DNA of 64,000 nt from Stereocaulon alpinum (GCA_018257865.1 JAEUBA010000084.1:1-64000), one strand, 5' to 3'. Positions 23,096 to 33,678 are shown, counted from the first letter of the stretch. Notes: generated from the sequence alone by a model not told the origin. Program-made: numbers and translations.

Positions 23096-24076
23096 ATGTC
23101 TAACATGACCAACCCGTCATCTGACCAAGCATTGAAATTTATCTGCGCTTTTCCAATGTCAGGCCAGTATGGCAAGACCGTTCGTTTCCTCATCTATCCC
23201 CTCCTCGTATGCTCGAGTCTCTACAGAACGTCACCCTGGCTTGCTGGCGGCTCTTTGACGACAATATTTACATATTGCGGCGTGGCTTCCATCCATCTAT
23301 CTGCCATGGCGACATTCCACTCATCCAATGTACTCGATCTTGACTGCCTTGTCGCTTTCCATCTTTGCGTCATAGGTCTTATCGTCAGTCCTGGCGCGAT
23401 GCAACAGGCTACCTCCCTCCGTGTCAGGTCTCGACTTGTTGTGTTCGCAATGTTCACTGTTCTGCTTTGGACTGGAATTGTGAGCTTTGCAGCCGCAGCA
23501 CGCTATCATCCTCAACCTCAGGCCTGCCACAATGCTACAGGCCTAGTCAGCACCAACGATACTCGGGCAATTGGCTCATGTGCTGGACAATGCTCACAGT
23601 ACACCCTGCCAATGCGCAGCGGCCAAAGCGCGCAGAATGTAGTGTATGAAGGCTTTTTCTATAACCACAACGACCGCGTTGCAATTATCATGGCATGTTT
23701 GCTGACTTTCTGGGTACTGTTCGGCTTCTGGAATGCTGGCGATATATCACCACGAGAGGAATTCGAGAAGGATTTTACGCCCATACAGCGTAAGAACATG
23801 AGCGTCACTGAACGGCGGCATCTCGTGAAAACAAAAGGCTATGGAGGGATAATCAAGTTGACAATGATGAGCTTGCTTGCATGGTGCATATTTGCAGAAA
23901 TGCACCTTATAAAGCTCCCGCAGAGTGAGGATAGTGACGCCATCGGCCAATGGGGACCACTTGTGGCGTCTCTGCTAGTTGGGCTCGGTGCATGGATAAA
24001 GTCGAAGCTCGATGTGCAAGAGAAGAAAAAGGATACAGAACTTGGACACTTGAAAGGGAACAGTTGGCCTAAGTGA
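23096..24076 (+). CDS. Polytopic membrane protein, uncharacterised
   Basis: Single-exon gene of 326 residues. Hydrophobic segments near residues 28-48, 54-74, 84-102, 114-136, 194-214, 252-272 and 284-302 suggest about seven membrane spans. The loop at about 138-180 has four Cys and N-x-T sites and is probably extracellular. The C-terminal pattern Q-W-G-P-L-V-A-S-L-L-V followed by a Lys-rich tail resembles a common family of uncharacterised fungal integral membrane proteins. It is the first intact gene right of the repeat block. Start chosen at the first ATG of the frame; a second Met is three codons on. Function unknown. The length and normal codon use make it very likely real. Confidence 0.75.
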   Translation: MSNMTNPSSDQALKFICAFPMSGQYGKTVRFLIYPLLVCSSLYRTSPWLAGGSLTTIFTYCGVASIHLSAMATFHSSNVLDLDCLVAFHLCVIGLIVSPGAMQQATSLRVRSRLVVFAMFTVLLWTGIVSFAAAARYHPQPQACHNATGLVSTNDTRAIGSCAGQCSQYTLPMRSGQSAQNVVYEGFFYNHNDRVAIIMACLLTFWVLFGFWNAGDISPREEFEKDFTPIQRKNMSVTERRHLVKTKGYGGIIKLTMMSLLAWCIFAEMHLIKLPQSEDSDAIGQWGPLVASLLVGLGAWIKSKLDVQEKKKDTELGHLKGNSWPK

Positions 24077-24901
24077 ATGCTGTGAGGGAACAATCACCAC
24101 GACGTTCTCAGCCACGGAACGCAGGGCTACACTTAGGCCCAATTTGGCGCAGAATACTTGGTCTTGCCATATCGTCCAGCGGAGGAAAAGGATATCGGGG
24201 CTGTCCGACTATATAAGGAATGGTCTCGCCATATTGCTCAAAGAGAGTCAGAAGACGAAGCACATACTGTGGCTATGAGCCACAACGCGCCAAGCCACAA
24301 AAAGCCCCAACCCAGTCCCAGAACCCGACACCTCGGATTAATTGCGCCATATTTTACAGACTGTCACCATCCCTCAATTCGGAGCCGTTGCGTTAGGCTA
24401 TAGACTTCGGTAGACATCGGCTACCACTCGCACTCCATCTGGCGCGCTACCACTGAGCCGCAGCTAAAGCTGTGCGTCATTCTGCAAGGCTGAGGAGCAA
24501 GACGGAAAATGAAGCCTTCGCTATTGGACAATGCGAATGTCTGGAAGCATCCACCTGTTTCCTTGACTTTCCCGAGCTCCGCGATAGAGTTTCGGTCTGT
24601 ATGTCGCATGACTTCATGGACTGAACTTGATGCCTCCATCTTCACGTGTTCACTCGAGCTTGGCCCTGGAATCGGACTTTGCTGCTTTCAGATCTTACGC
24701 CGCCGGTAGCCGCTACTTGACCAGGCGACCATTCGCACCAATACATAAAGTCTTACTGTCTTCTTCTCCGCTCCCTCAATTTATCACTTTGTCCCACCAC
24801 TTGTATACCACACCCTCAATATCCACCCTAACAAGCTCCTCTACTTATTCCACCTTCCGCATCAACCTAAGCCTCACGAGCGATTGGCAGCATAATACAG
24901 A
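24077..24901. other. Intergenic region, no gene recognised
   Basis: Only short overlapping frames without known motifs. The last 150 bases are CT-rich (cttactgtcttcttctccgc) and look like a fungal promoter and 5' leader for the small frame at 24902. Confidence 0.5.
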
Positions 24902-25093
24902 ATGCCGGGCCACAAGTCTCAGAAAACCACAAAGATCATCTCGGTCGTCAAAACCACACAGATTGTCACTGTCAAGACCACGAAGCGTGTTTCGGACAGG
25001 ACTACAAACCGTGTCTCGGACAAGAAGGTTGTATATGTAATCGAGCCGCCTAAGAAACGGGTCTATGTCCAACAAATCGAATACCGAGTTTAG
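24902..25093 (+). CDS. Small basic repetitive protein (63 aa), hypothetical
   Basis: Short single-exon frame rich in Lys, Arg, Thr and Val. It has a quasi-repeat of K-T-T-x followed by short V/I runs, twice R-V-S-D, then Y-V-I-E-P-P-K-K-R. No known family, signal peptide or membrane span. Support comes from a CT-rich 5' region and a biased, non-random composition. The strict alternation could form beta-strands. It may equally be a chance frame; expression data would decide. Confidence 0.35.
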   Translation: MPGHKSQKTTKIISVVKTTQIVTVKTTKRVSDRTTNRVSDKKVVYVIEPPKKRVYVQQIEYRV

Positions 25094-25789
25094 CGCGATC
25101 AGCACCAGCAGTACTTTTTCCGGAGTAGATTGATTTAGCGTGGCCGTGGGATGAAGAGGAAAAGGCAGTTGACGATATGGGTTCCTGAACTCAGCAAGAC
25201 CAGACCTCGACGAACATAGTAGGCAAGACGGAAGACAATGATGGTTTCGAGCGCCTTGTGTTCATTGACGACGAGCTTCGGGATAGACAGCGTGACGGCC
25301 TTCTTCAGTCGCTGATGATGGAAGGCAACACGACTTTGGATCTGCTTTCCTGTGTGCATATCGCGGATTTCTGGTGTGGTGTTAGCAGGAGGTTTCTTCC
25401 GAACTGTACGTCGGCAGCAATGTGCTTAGAGCGTAGGCGTGTGGCTTGTGAAAGGGATCTATCACGGTGTAACAGCTGTACAAACATTCCTTGATCTGTA
25501 GGAGATAGCTCATTGACATCATCTCACCTTCTCTGATGCATCTGCCACCCAAAGAGCCAGGATTATACTCAAGGCTGTGTGATCAGTCATCCGTGTACGC
25601 CTTAATGATCAAGGGGTCCTACCAGCTCTTGACAATGGTCGCTAGTGGAAGGGTTGAAGCGGGCCATAGGAGTCCGATTGAAAGCGCCTGCCTTCGACCG
25701 AGTCCCGTACAAAAAGGACACAACTGTCGGGTCATTCTAGACTCCAATGCGCCTGACCTACGACAATCCCATCATTTGCGCAGTAAGCG
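25094..25789. other. Intergenic region, no gene recognised
   Basis: Several frames of 60-105 codons overlap on both strands without family motifs or convincing splice structure. I see nothing I can name. Confidence 0.5.
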
Positions 25790-26370
25790 AACAGGCCAGC
25801 TCGTCAGGGACACAGAAAAGATCACGTCTTTCCGGGGAGGGGCACGCCCCTAAGCGAGCCCTTAGAACATTGTTAACGCCTAAGAAACAGCGGATCTCCT
25901 GGCGGCTCCGGCGTCTGTAGCCCGGGGTACCATGATTTTTTTCGGTGTCCCTGACGAGGCAAGTCCGTTCGGGTAGCGTGGGACTGTGGCTGCAAGCCAC
26001 AGCGCACCGAGTCCAATTAGCCTTGGCACAGCCCCACCCCAATGGGGCCTGATGATTCGAAATCTAGCCCCTTCGACTGTGAATCATCACTACCCATCCG
26101 CCCAGTCAGGCTGAATATGTTGGCAGGCATCAGCCACTGCCAGCGCCCCGTTTGGCTGATTGCCACTGCTCCGCACGCAGCCAGACTACCCGCCAAGAAC
26201 AGTTCCCATTGGTTTCCCCTAAACGGCGAAGACGTCCAGTCACTCCGTTCGCACTTCTGAGTCCCGCGCCATGCTCCGCACGGAGGACCACAGGACTCCT
26301 GTGATGCCAATGACTTTTTTTTGTTACGCCATACTGAAGGACTCTCGAGGGGCACCGCCCCACTTCTTTT
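25790..26370. repeat. Palindrome-rich tract upstream of the GTPase gene
   Basis: Contains a pair of inverted copies about 110 bases apart (ctcgtcagggacaca near 25799, gtgtccctgacgag near 25942); perfect stems ctgtggct/agccacag (25984-26002) and cacagga/tcctgtg (26289-26303); an imperfect palindrome of about 60 bases centred near 26066 (gatgattc...gaatcatc); and gaggggcacgcccct-type hairpins at both ends (25839 and 26348). It may be a non-autonomous transposon or several nested ones. No target duplication was found. Confidence 0.5.
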
Positions 26371-26532
26371 CCAGTCCATATATAAGCAACTTCCCCACTG
26401 TTTTTTTTCTGTATAGAGCGTCAACTCTGGCCCGCTCAGGGGTATATATACATAAGCATCTTAAGCGTAAGCTTACATCTCAGCCTTTCACAGACCGAAA
26501 TCGTACCCTCGTCAACCCCAAGTGTACAAATC

Positions 26533-27845
26533 ATGTCTAGTTGCATATCCCACAAGACGATGCGGTCTGCCGTCCCCACGGCAAAGATCGAGATCCGAAT
26601 TGTCTACATCCTGGTCATGGGGCTCACGGGTGCTGGGAAAAGCACATTCATTTCCGTTGTGACAGAGGATGATTCAATTCCTATAGGACAAGCTGGCGAG
26701 ATGGATGGAGGTACCTCGACGATCTGCTTCTATCTCCTCGACAAAGCTAATAATTGGTAGTTACCCAAGACGTCAAAGACTATGTGCTGGACTACCGGCA
26801 AGGAGACGTCTTGTATGAAATCCATCTTATTGACTCACCAGGATTTGACGATGGCGCCCATGTCGACGCGCTGGTTCTCTCCCAGATCGCTGATTTCGTC
26901 AACACAACCTACAAACTCGGTCATACTATCGCAGGAGTGATCTATCTGCATGACATCTCCTTGGACAAATTAGGCGGCGTGGGCCAAAGGAACTTGCGAA
27001 TGCTCGAAAAACTAGTTGGAATCGACAAATGGGACAATTGTACGTTGGTGACGAACAAGTGGGGACGCACCAATAATCCAGCGTTGGAGGAAGCAAACGA
27101 GAAGACACTGAGGACCGAGGACAAATACTTTGGGGCTATGTTGAGACACGCACAGCGAGCAACAATGACACGTTTCGACCCAAAGAGCAAAGGAAAGGCG
27201 CTGGAGATCATCAAGCCTCACCTAAGCAAGAGATTTGCGCCTCACATCTCCGTCCAGATGGTCGATCCTCACGGACCAAGATTAGCCCTTGGAGACACGG
27301 ATGCCGGGAAGGTGGTTGCTGACGACCTAGAGAAGCTGAACCGGATCACTGGAGAATTAGAGAAGGCTCTAGCCACCGAAAAGCTTCTTGCCCGGAAGTT
27401 CGATGAGAAGGTGTTTGAAGAGTTCAGGAAGAAGAGAGACAAGCTTATCCGCAAGCACCAAGTCTAGAGGGCTGAAAGATGGATAGGCCGGACGGCGATA
27501 GTGGGTGGCACGATCGCTGCAACAGTTTTGACTATGGGCCCCGGCGCGTCCATCATTGGATTGGAAGTGCCATTCGAGAAGTTTGCCAGGTACCAGAAGA
27601 AAAAGGAGAAAAAAGCGAATGAGCGATTGGAGCAAGACTATAAGAAGGAAAGCGCGGTGACTCAGGCACTAGGAGGGTACGATGCAGCTTGGCTACGTGA
27701 CAGGAGGGTGAAGCGCATGCAGGATCTCGAATCGGAGGGTTACAGTTTGAACAGCGGAAGCTCGATCAGACTTGCTGACCAGGATGATTCCGATAGCTCT
27801 GAGTCGCTGAAGGAGCTTGATGTTGCTGAAGGCGTGATTCGATGA
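26533..27845 (+). CDS. P-loop GTPase (AIG1/HSR1-like), in-frame TAG
   Basis: Two-exon start: 26533-26710, intron 26711-26760 (GT...GCTAAT...TAG, 50 nt), then 26761 on. G1 is G-L-T-G-A-G-K-S-T, the G2 Thr follows the splice (D-G-V-T-Q-D-V), G3 is L-I-D-S-P-G-F-D-D and G4-like is T-N-K-W. Fungal proteins of this type are cytosolic G-domain proteins of poorly known role, often near defence-like NLR genes. The frame stops at TAG (27465-27467, 294 residues) but runs on in the same frame to 27845 with a hydrophobic stretch (I-V-G-G-T-I-A-A-T-V-L-T) and a charged tail, giving about 420 residues if read through. The TAG could be a CAG changed by RIP, or be removed by a possible 57-nt in-phase intron (27411-27467, weak GTGTTT donor). 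Either the gene is truncated or this is a splice variant. Confidence 0.7.
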
Positions 27846-29079
27846 CGGATGAGATTCATAGCTTTGGGCATTGTCCGCTGATTTCCTTCTTAAGGCTTCC
27901 CTGTCAGTGGCATTACGGTAGAAAGATACCCATTCAGGTTTGTGTTACCAGTAATTCCATTGTGTGCTCGGTCTTACTTGATTTTGGTATTCAGTTTGTG
28001 GTCGTTATTGGAGGCTGAGCGCAGCCACTTCCTTGTAGAGCAGCTCTTGGGTATCGTAGGATCTTCATAATCCGTCCAAGATTCAGTATCAATGATGCAA
28101 TGCAGAACCATTGGAGTAGATCCTGACAATCAATGACCATGTATGATGGTGATGTTGTTGGGAGTGCTGCATCCATCGATGCCGATCTTGGAATGGAGTC
28201 AGTTCACTGAACATGGCGGGCCAATGTGACCTTGCAAGAGTCCCTAAAGCTAGCAAGGGAGCCGATGACTGCAAAGAAAGCAACGGTAGCCCAAAGGCAC
28301 TCGCTACCACCGTTCCGGCATGCTTGTGACCAACGTTGCCCGGTAAGAACTTTGGGGGAGTCGCATCCTGTATCCAATCGGCTCAGCTACATATGGTGTT
28401 GTCAGCTGACGGGACGCGTGGGTTTGAGCAAGTTTTTATGCAGGGTTTGTGGGGATTAGGAAAGGGTGAGTAGATCGTTCCACGGTAAGGTAGTTGCTCT
28501 TTGATATCGTATCCATTGGCCCAATGAACGGTGAGGCGTTGGATTTTCCTTTCTATTGTTGGCCGTTGGACCAAGTATAGAAGCTCAGGCGAAGAAAGAG
28601 CATATATTGGCGTGGGGTCTGTGGAGACAATTCGTGGCTTATGGCTTTAGAGTGGCTTCGCAGGCGCCGTGCAAGGAGAACAGACGTGCTCAAGCGAACG
28701 GCAAAAGCGGAGGCTTTGTTGAGAAAATGCAATACGGTATCATTGTTGTCTACAACGGGTTGCGGTGATTGAGGAGCGACTGGAACTTTAGCGCCATGGT
28801 CCCCAAGAGGCCGCCTAGAAAATGATCAGCCCAGCGCTATCCGAGCACGCCAAGGCCGCATTCGCCGTTCTTCGCCAGGGCGCCCTGTTAGGCCGTTTGC
28901 AGAGTTGGTGAATTAAATAAAGTCTAGACACTTCCCCCCTCCCACCTCTACTACTCTTTCCTCTTCTTTACAATACCAAGTCCAATAACTTCAAGCTAGC
29001 ACCTACTCTTTTGACCATCACAGTATACCTTAGCCAACACTCACAAGAAAACTTCACGCCAAGCATCAATACCAGCAAA
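27846..29079. other. Intergenic region before the metallothionein genes
   Basis: No convincing gene. The last 150 bases have the CT-rich, then A-rich composition of a fungal promoter and leader (cttcccccctcccacctcta at 28931-28950). Confidence 0.5.
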
Positions 29080-29245
29080 ATGGGTACGCCGACCCCGACC
29101 CCCACCTGCCTACTTACCCCACCTTATTACCCCACGCAGAGTTTGGCTGACGTCGATCCTTCTAGCTCCAGGATGTACGTGCAGCTGTGGCACCTCCTGC
29201 GCCTGCCCTACTGGCCAGTGCAATTGCACATGTACGTATAGCTGA
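29080..29245 (+). CDS. Metallothionein-like protein 1, intron after the first codon
   Basis: Exon 1 is just ATGG (29080-29083). The intron is 29084-29165 (GTACGC...GGCTGAC...TTCTAG). Exon 2 begins 29166 and reads M-A-P-G-C-T-C-S-C-G-T-S-C-A-C-P-T-G-Q-C, then N-C-T-C-T-Y-S and TGA: 27 residues with eight Cys in C-x-C pairs, no aromatic residue until the end. This is the class of short fungal copper-binding metallothioneins that chelate Cu(I) in the cytosol. A second intron is possible (29232-29287, GTACGT...CTGAC...CAACAG), which would end the protein after N-C-T at a split TAA (22 residues, seven Cys). A second such gene lies 800 bases downstream on the same strand. The Cys pattern appears only after splicing, so the model is fairly strong. 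Confidence 0.72.
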
Positions 29246-29289
29246 TTCAACTACTCGGCACTCATTCCTGACATTGCTGGTCAACAGAA

Positions 29290-30052
29290 TTTACCTACAA
29301 CAGACTGGGGAGCGAGTTGGGTGATGGAAGGCGAATTTGCATTGACGTGGTGCGGCATGGATATGGATATGGATATGGATATGGACGCTTGGAGACGGGA
29401 AAATGCTATGCTTTCCGAACGGGTTCAGGTCATGGGATGCGCGGTGGGATAAGGAATCAAGGATACGACAGGCACAGGGCGGGAGGCTTGACTGATACAC
29501 TCATTATTGGCTACCACGAACAAGACATTGTGTCAACACCCGCAGCATTTACCCCACGTGTCTCAGGTGATTTGGGTTCCACTTCCTTCTTGCATGTCTT
29601 CTACCAATGTCGTCCCACTTTTCTCCCGGCCATTGATTCTTAAATCGATATGCATGAACTCATCGACCAATCTCATTCCCAGAGGCCCCTCCTTCACCAA
29701 CAAGCCCATCCTTCATGAACAAGCCCAATCCCGGGAACGAAAGTCCACATTGTCAAAGCGTATGGAAACTCGACACCAAAGTGAACGGCATTAACGGATA
29801 CCGCTGCACGGCATCGACGGATACTGAACGGAGTAGACGGATCGCGCGATTTGTGCTTTTGTAGAGGGATTAGTGCGTAGAGTGACGATTACACTACTTT
29901 AGCCCGGCTTCATTTGCAATACAAGTAGGAGGACTCGCCCGACCTCTTCCTTCTTTCGTTACCATATCCACTCTCTGTTCATCAAAACATATACAATCTT
30001 CGAACATATTAGACGTCCAACCGAAACCACTACCCAAACACCACCAACGAAA
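29290..30052. other. Region between the two metallothionein genes
   Basis: Holds a short (GGATAT)n array near 29357-29385 and, at 29794-29855, imperfect repeats of acggata(c/t) (aacggatacc, gacggatact, gacggatcgc) that could bind a regulator of the downstream gene. 29930-30050 is a typical CT- then A-rich leader. No protein gene seen. Confidence 0.5.
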
Positions 30053-30189
30053 ATGGGTCCCTGCGGATGTTCAAGCTGCTCTGGGTGTGCGGGAAACTGC
30101 GCCGGATGTGGATGTGCTAGCTGCGGTGTACGTTTCCCCTTTCGACTGAGTGTAGAAAGGCACGTGGCTGACCTCGATCATAGCACTAG
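30053..30189 (+). CDS. Metallothionein 2 (26 aa), one intron
   Basis: Exon 1 (30053-30127) reads M-G-P-C-G-C-S-S-C-S-G-C-A-G-N-C-A-G-C-G, then C-A-S-C-G. The intron is 30128-30183 (GTACGT...GGCTGACC...CATAG, 56 nt, phase 0). Exon 2 is CAC TAG, so the protein ends in His. Eight Cys in 26 residues and almost only Gly, Ser and Ala between them fit the known short fungal metallothioneins. Expected role: cytosolic copper sequestration, probably copper-induced, though I identified no certain metal-response element. It is in tandem with the gene at 29080, but the two proteins are not close copies in spacing of Cys. Confidence 0.85.
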
Positions 30190-30671
30190 AATCTCACTGG
30201 GCGAAGAATATGGGAATGTGAGGAGGATGACTCGAGCCGGGTACATATCTCATAAGACTGGGGCATAGGACTTTCACGACACAGGCATGAAAACGCATTA
30301 GTATTAAGGTCGTTTGGACATAATTATGTCATTACCGCAATTTGAGAAGACAATGCACACTTTGATTTCCATGGGTCATCTTGCCTCAAGTCTGCCAGTT
30401 CCCTCGCAGCCACATCAAGAATTTGGTGACCACATGTGGTTGGAACAGTAATCCGCATCAATCGTAAAAGCCCTTGAGTAGGAGCAGTGATGATAACCAT
30501 ATATGGCACTTGCCACGCCCGTGTCATCGTCATTGTCAAGTCCCATCGTACATCTTGTCCGTCAATGTTGCCGAGGTATGGCTCGGAACCCAGCGTGTGC
30601 ATAGGTATCTATACTATGTGAGCAGAGAGCAATCTATATGATAGGCTTAAAGCCCCAGACTTGCGCCTGAC
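30190..30671. other. Region downstream of metallothionein 2, no gene recognised
   Basis: A 92-codon minus-strand frame (30602-30324) is without known motifs. It could be the decayed 3' part of the RING gene that ends just to its right, but I cannot show this. Confidence 0.4.
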
Positions 30672-31381
30672 CTCATATGATCACAGCTAAGATTCCGCTC
30701 AACTATGTTACCGCAGTGGTAACACTCCTGCTAGCCCTGCTCTTTTGCGCTTCTCAGCACTAGCTCGCACGCTTTGTCAGTGGGACATACCCTATCCTTG
30801 TGCTTTTCGATTTTCCGACTGGCGCAGGTATCGTACCTACATGCAAGGTATTGCCCAAGACCTTCCACGAAGTTGTCTTCGCAGATGATAACACGGCAGC
30901 CAGGCTCAGCACAGAGCAATGAATTTGCTGCTGTAATCTCGATTTGCTTTTCCTCAAAGCGCTTTATAAGGTACGGAGGAATATGCCCTCTCGAAAGCTC
31001 GAGTATTATGGGGATGCGACAGCAGTGCGGAGAAAACCTTTCACCCAGGTGTAAAGCGCAGTCTACATAGTTGGCCAAGCAGTCACTGCAGTAGACATGT
31101 TCGCAAAGCGTAGTGAAGAGATCGAAACCCAGTTGGTCCCCGCAGCAGGTGCATATTATTGCGTTATCGGCTCGTACCGATGGTGGCTCAGTCAAAGGCT
31201 CAGGGAATGGCCCCGGCGATGAAGCACAGAGATAGGATGAGTCGAACTGGAGTTGTGTATTGGCGAGGAAGGCAAAGCTGTTATGTGCTGTGGCCGTATC
31301 CATATTCACTCGTTTGGACCTCAAACTGTTGGTCTTGAGGGTTTCATTTGAGATGAGGTGGTTGTAAGGAAGGTGGTGCAA
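30672..31381 (-). pseudogene. RBR-type RING/IBR protein, broken by TGG to TAG
   Basis: RING1 is visible (C-T-C-C-G-D, then C-E-H-V-Y-C-S-D-C, about residues 78-100 of the 216-codon frame), followed by an IBR part ending H-K-D-R-V-C-P-T-D-K-A and V-L-R-S-A-K-E-Q-G. The codon after that is TAG (30733-30731) where the family has a conserved Trp (G-W-Q-x-C). The frame goes on past it with Q-E-C-Y-H-C-G-N-I-V-E and C-D-H-M-R, that is the next Zn pair of the RBR module. Such proteins are E3 ubiquitin ligases. One Cys of the IBR also seems to be missing (T-C-A-S-R-K). The TAG also creates the AG end of a possible in-phase 60-nt intron (30790-30731, GTATGT donor, CTGAC branch site). As it stands the gene is probably dead or shortened. 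The 3' end was not found. Confidence 0.7.
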
Positions 31382-31585
31382 ATATCAGAGTAAACACCCG
31401 AGGCTCGTGAGCAAATGATTGAGTCTTATCCCTAGATTGTAAGCACAGAGCCTGTATCTTTACCAGGGGAAGGAGGATCTGATGCATAGTCCACCAAAAC
31501 TATTTGTGGGTATAAGTGACGAAAGGTGATTGATCATCTTGATGTGATCGGATGTGAACACGTCGATAACATAGTAGAGCGTTAT

Positions 31586-33228
31586 TCACTCCATGCCCAT
31601 TCTTGCGTCATCCCCAACCCCCCAAAATTCATCACGTTCTTGATGGGATGGTAGTTGCTGGGTGTCATTCTCATCATCTCGTAATGTGGTCGTACCCGAG
31701 AAATCCCCACTGCTTTGTGCGCTCCTAGTTCTTCTGAAGAAACCACGCCGTTTGTGACTACTACTCGAGTCACTGTCTTTAGTCGCGTGTGAGAATTCAG
31801 GTGCTGTGTCTGTAGGTGCTGAGCTAGGGGCCGACGGAACCAGTGTATCAGCGGAGCCGTCAAACCCAGTACTCTGTCTTGGCTCGACCAGTTCGGCATC
31901 TCGATACCACTTTCGACGTCTTGTGTATCTCCCCCATCCATCTTGACCACGTCGACCATCAGTCCACTACCAAGAATTAGCCAATATAACTGGTCGCTTT
32001 ATTCACTCAATACCTTGTTGTCATAATAGATCCAGCCATCGTCCCCAGTACTTGCTTTTTTCTTGCCACCTCCTTCGACCTGCCATTCACTCTCCGGAAC
32101 CCAACGCCATTCTGCCGTCCCGTGTTCGACTTGCGGCAGCCGGAAAGTGTCTTTCGGATCCGAGGGGTTGAGATGCTCGTCTGTCCATGCCGTTCGCTCA
32201 TAAGCTAGTAAGGAGTATGTCCAGCCCAGGCCAAGCCAACGCCGTTGGTTCTCATACACGACAAAGGTGAAGCGTACACCTGAGGGTTCTACATTACCAT
32301 TGGCGGCCAAGGAGTTAGCTACATCTTGTTGGCTCTTGTTCCTGGGCGGAAGCGGAGGTGGTGGGCCTCTGCTAGGTGTGACTGGCTCTGATGGAACACC
32401 AAATCTCAGACCAGTAGCCACAGAGACGATACGGCGGGTGAACCTTGAGCGCCACAAAATCGTACGAGACACTCGAGCTGGTCGGGAGTACCAGCTGAGC
32501 ATAAGGGTGCCAATTGCAAGGATGACTCGGCGAGTAGAAAGAATGTAGAGCGGAGGTAAGGTCAGTCCAATCCAGATTGGGGTGATGAAGAGAATCCGTA
32601 TAAACATGATAGTGAGAGCAGGTCTAGTAGTGGCTGATGTAGCCGTTCGCTGAGTGGAGAGGAAGTCCGTAAATTGCATGAATGGTTCGAGCAATATATT
32701 ACATCTTGAAGTAAATACTGTCAAGGTATCCACTATCTCATCGAGACTCTTTTGATGCTTCATGTTGGTCTCTGAGTGTGCTGCTTTCGAGTCTTTGAAC
32801 CTCTCATTCGTCCACCCACTCGAGGACAATGGAGAATATCGCCTCGAATACATACCCAGAATGACACATACCACTACCACTATGGGGCCCGCATATCTGA
32901 TGATGATATCGCCATAGAGCGTTGTCGCCCAAAAGGCTGCCACAATGAGAAAGCTCTCCCATGGGTCTCCACTCGTCCATGTTATAAGGCCCACGAGCTG
33001 ATTGAGGGGTAGGAGGAATGGATGCGAAAAAGCGAGTGCCCGAGTGATAGTAGGAGGAGTTGCTACAAGCAATGGAGACTTTCGGTGGACGAGTATTGTG
33101 GATCGCTGCCTTGTAGCTGGAGATGCACCGGAGAAATTGGGCGAGAAAGCAGCAACGGTGGGGAGGTGTGGATCGTCCCTGGCTTTCCCAGATCCGCTGT
33201 CTGACACGCGGGCTGGTGAAGATGCCAT
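31586..33228 (-). CDS. Peroxisomal membrane peroxin with DysF domain (Pex23/Pex30-type)
   Basis: Exon 1 33228-32014, intron 32013-31967 (GTATTG...TTGGTAG, 47 nt), exon 2 31966-31586; 531 residues. N-terminal half: two hydrophobic hairpins (about residues 80-140 and 230-280) as in reticulon-like Pex30 proteins. C-terminal half: dysferlin domain, with F-V-V-Y-E-N-Q-R-R-W-L-G-L-G-W and P-E-S-E-W before the intron and W-T-D-G-R-R-G-Q-D-G-W-G-R-Y-T-R and W-Y-R-D-A-E-L after it; the two halves match DysFN and DysFC, which supports the splice. Family members sit at ER-peroxisome contacts and control peroxisome number and lipid-droplet formation. The start is taken at M-A-S-S (33228); the frame is open further upstream. 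It is divergent from PAM16. Confidence 0.9.
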
Positions 33229-33678
33229 CTCCGCTATCCAAGGTGTGTCTATTGTTGTCACCGTCAGTAGGAGTTCTGTGACTTGAATGAGGAAGGTCGG
33301 TAGATGCCTGTTTAACATACCAAACGCAGCCATGCATAAGCAAACAATCCAACGAAAACTGCTCGATAGGCGCTTCTATCATGTTGCCCGGCTCACTAAA
33401 ACTATCTCCAAGCAAGGAATGACCTCTGCAACACAGATAACACAGTATGCCGCGTGATGGTGAAGGAGGGAAGCCGAGGTAATCCAAAAACCTGTAAATC
33501 GTCATATGTGGTCCTACGCAAATAAATGCCAAGAAATGATCTGCAGCAAGGGTCTGCTTTCCGAAAATTGATGCTCTCGTTCGCCGCCATCTCTCTTCCA
33601 CTTACATGGCTGTCTGCGACTCGCGACCTTTTTGGAGTACAGTGTGGGGTAGTTGAAAGGGGGCGGTAGTCATCATAT
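33229..33678. promoter_or_regulatory. Divergent promoter region of the peroxin and PAM16 genes
   Basis: About 450 bases separate the two start codons. The minus frame of the peroxin remains partly open here, so an upstream exon is possible. No clear TATA box. Confidence 0.45.

Noticed and set aside
32804..33601. 265-codon minus frame overlapping the peroxin gene
   Set aside because: Out of frame with the DysF and membrane segments and without similarity; its upstream part might hide a 5' exon, but no splice pair was convincing.
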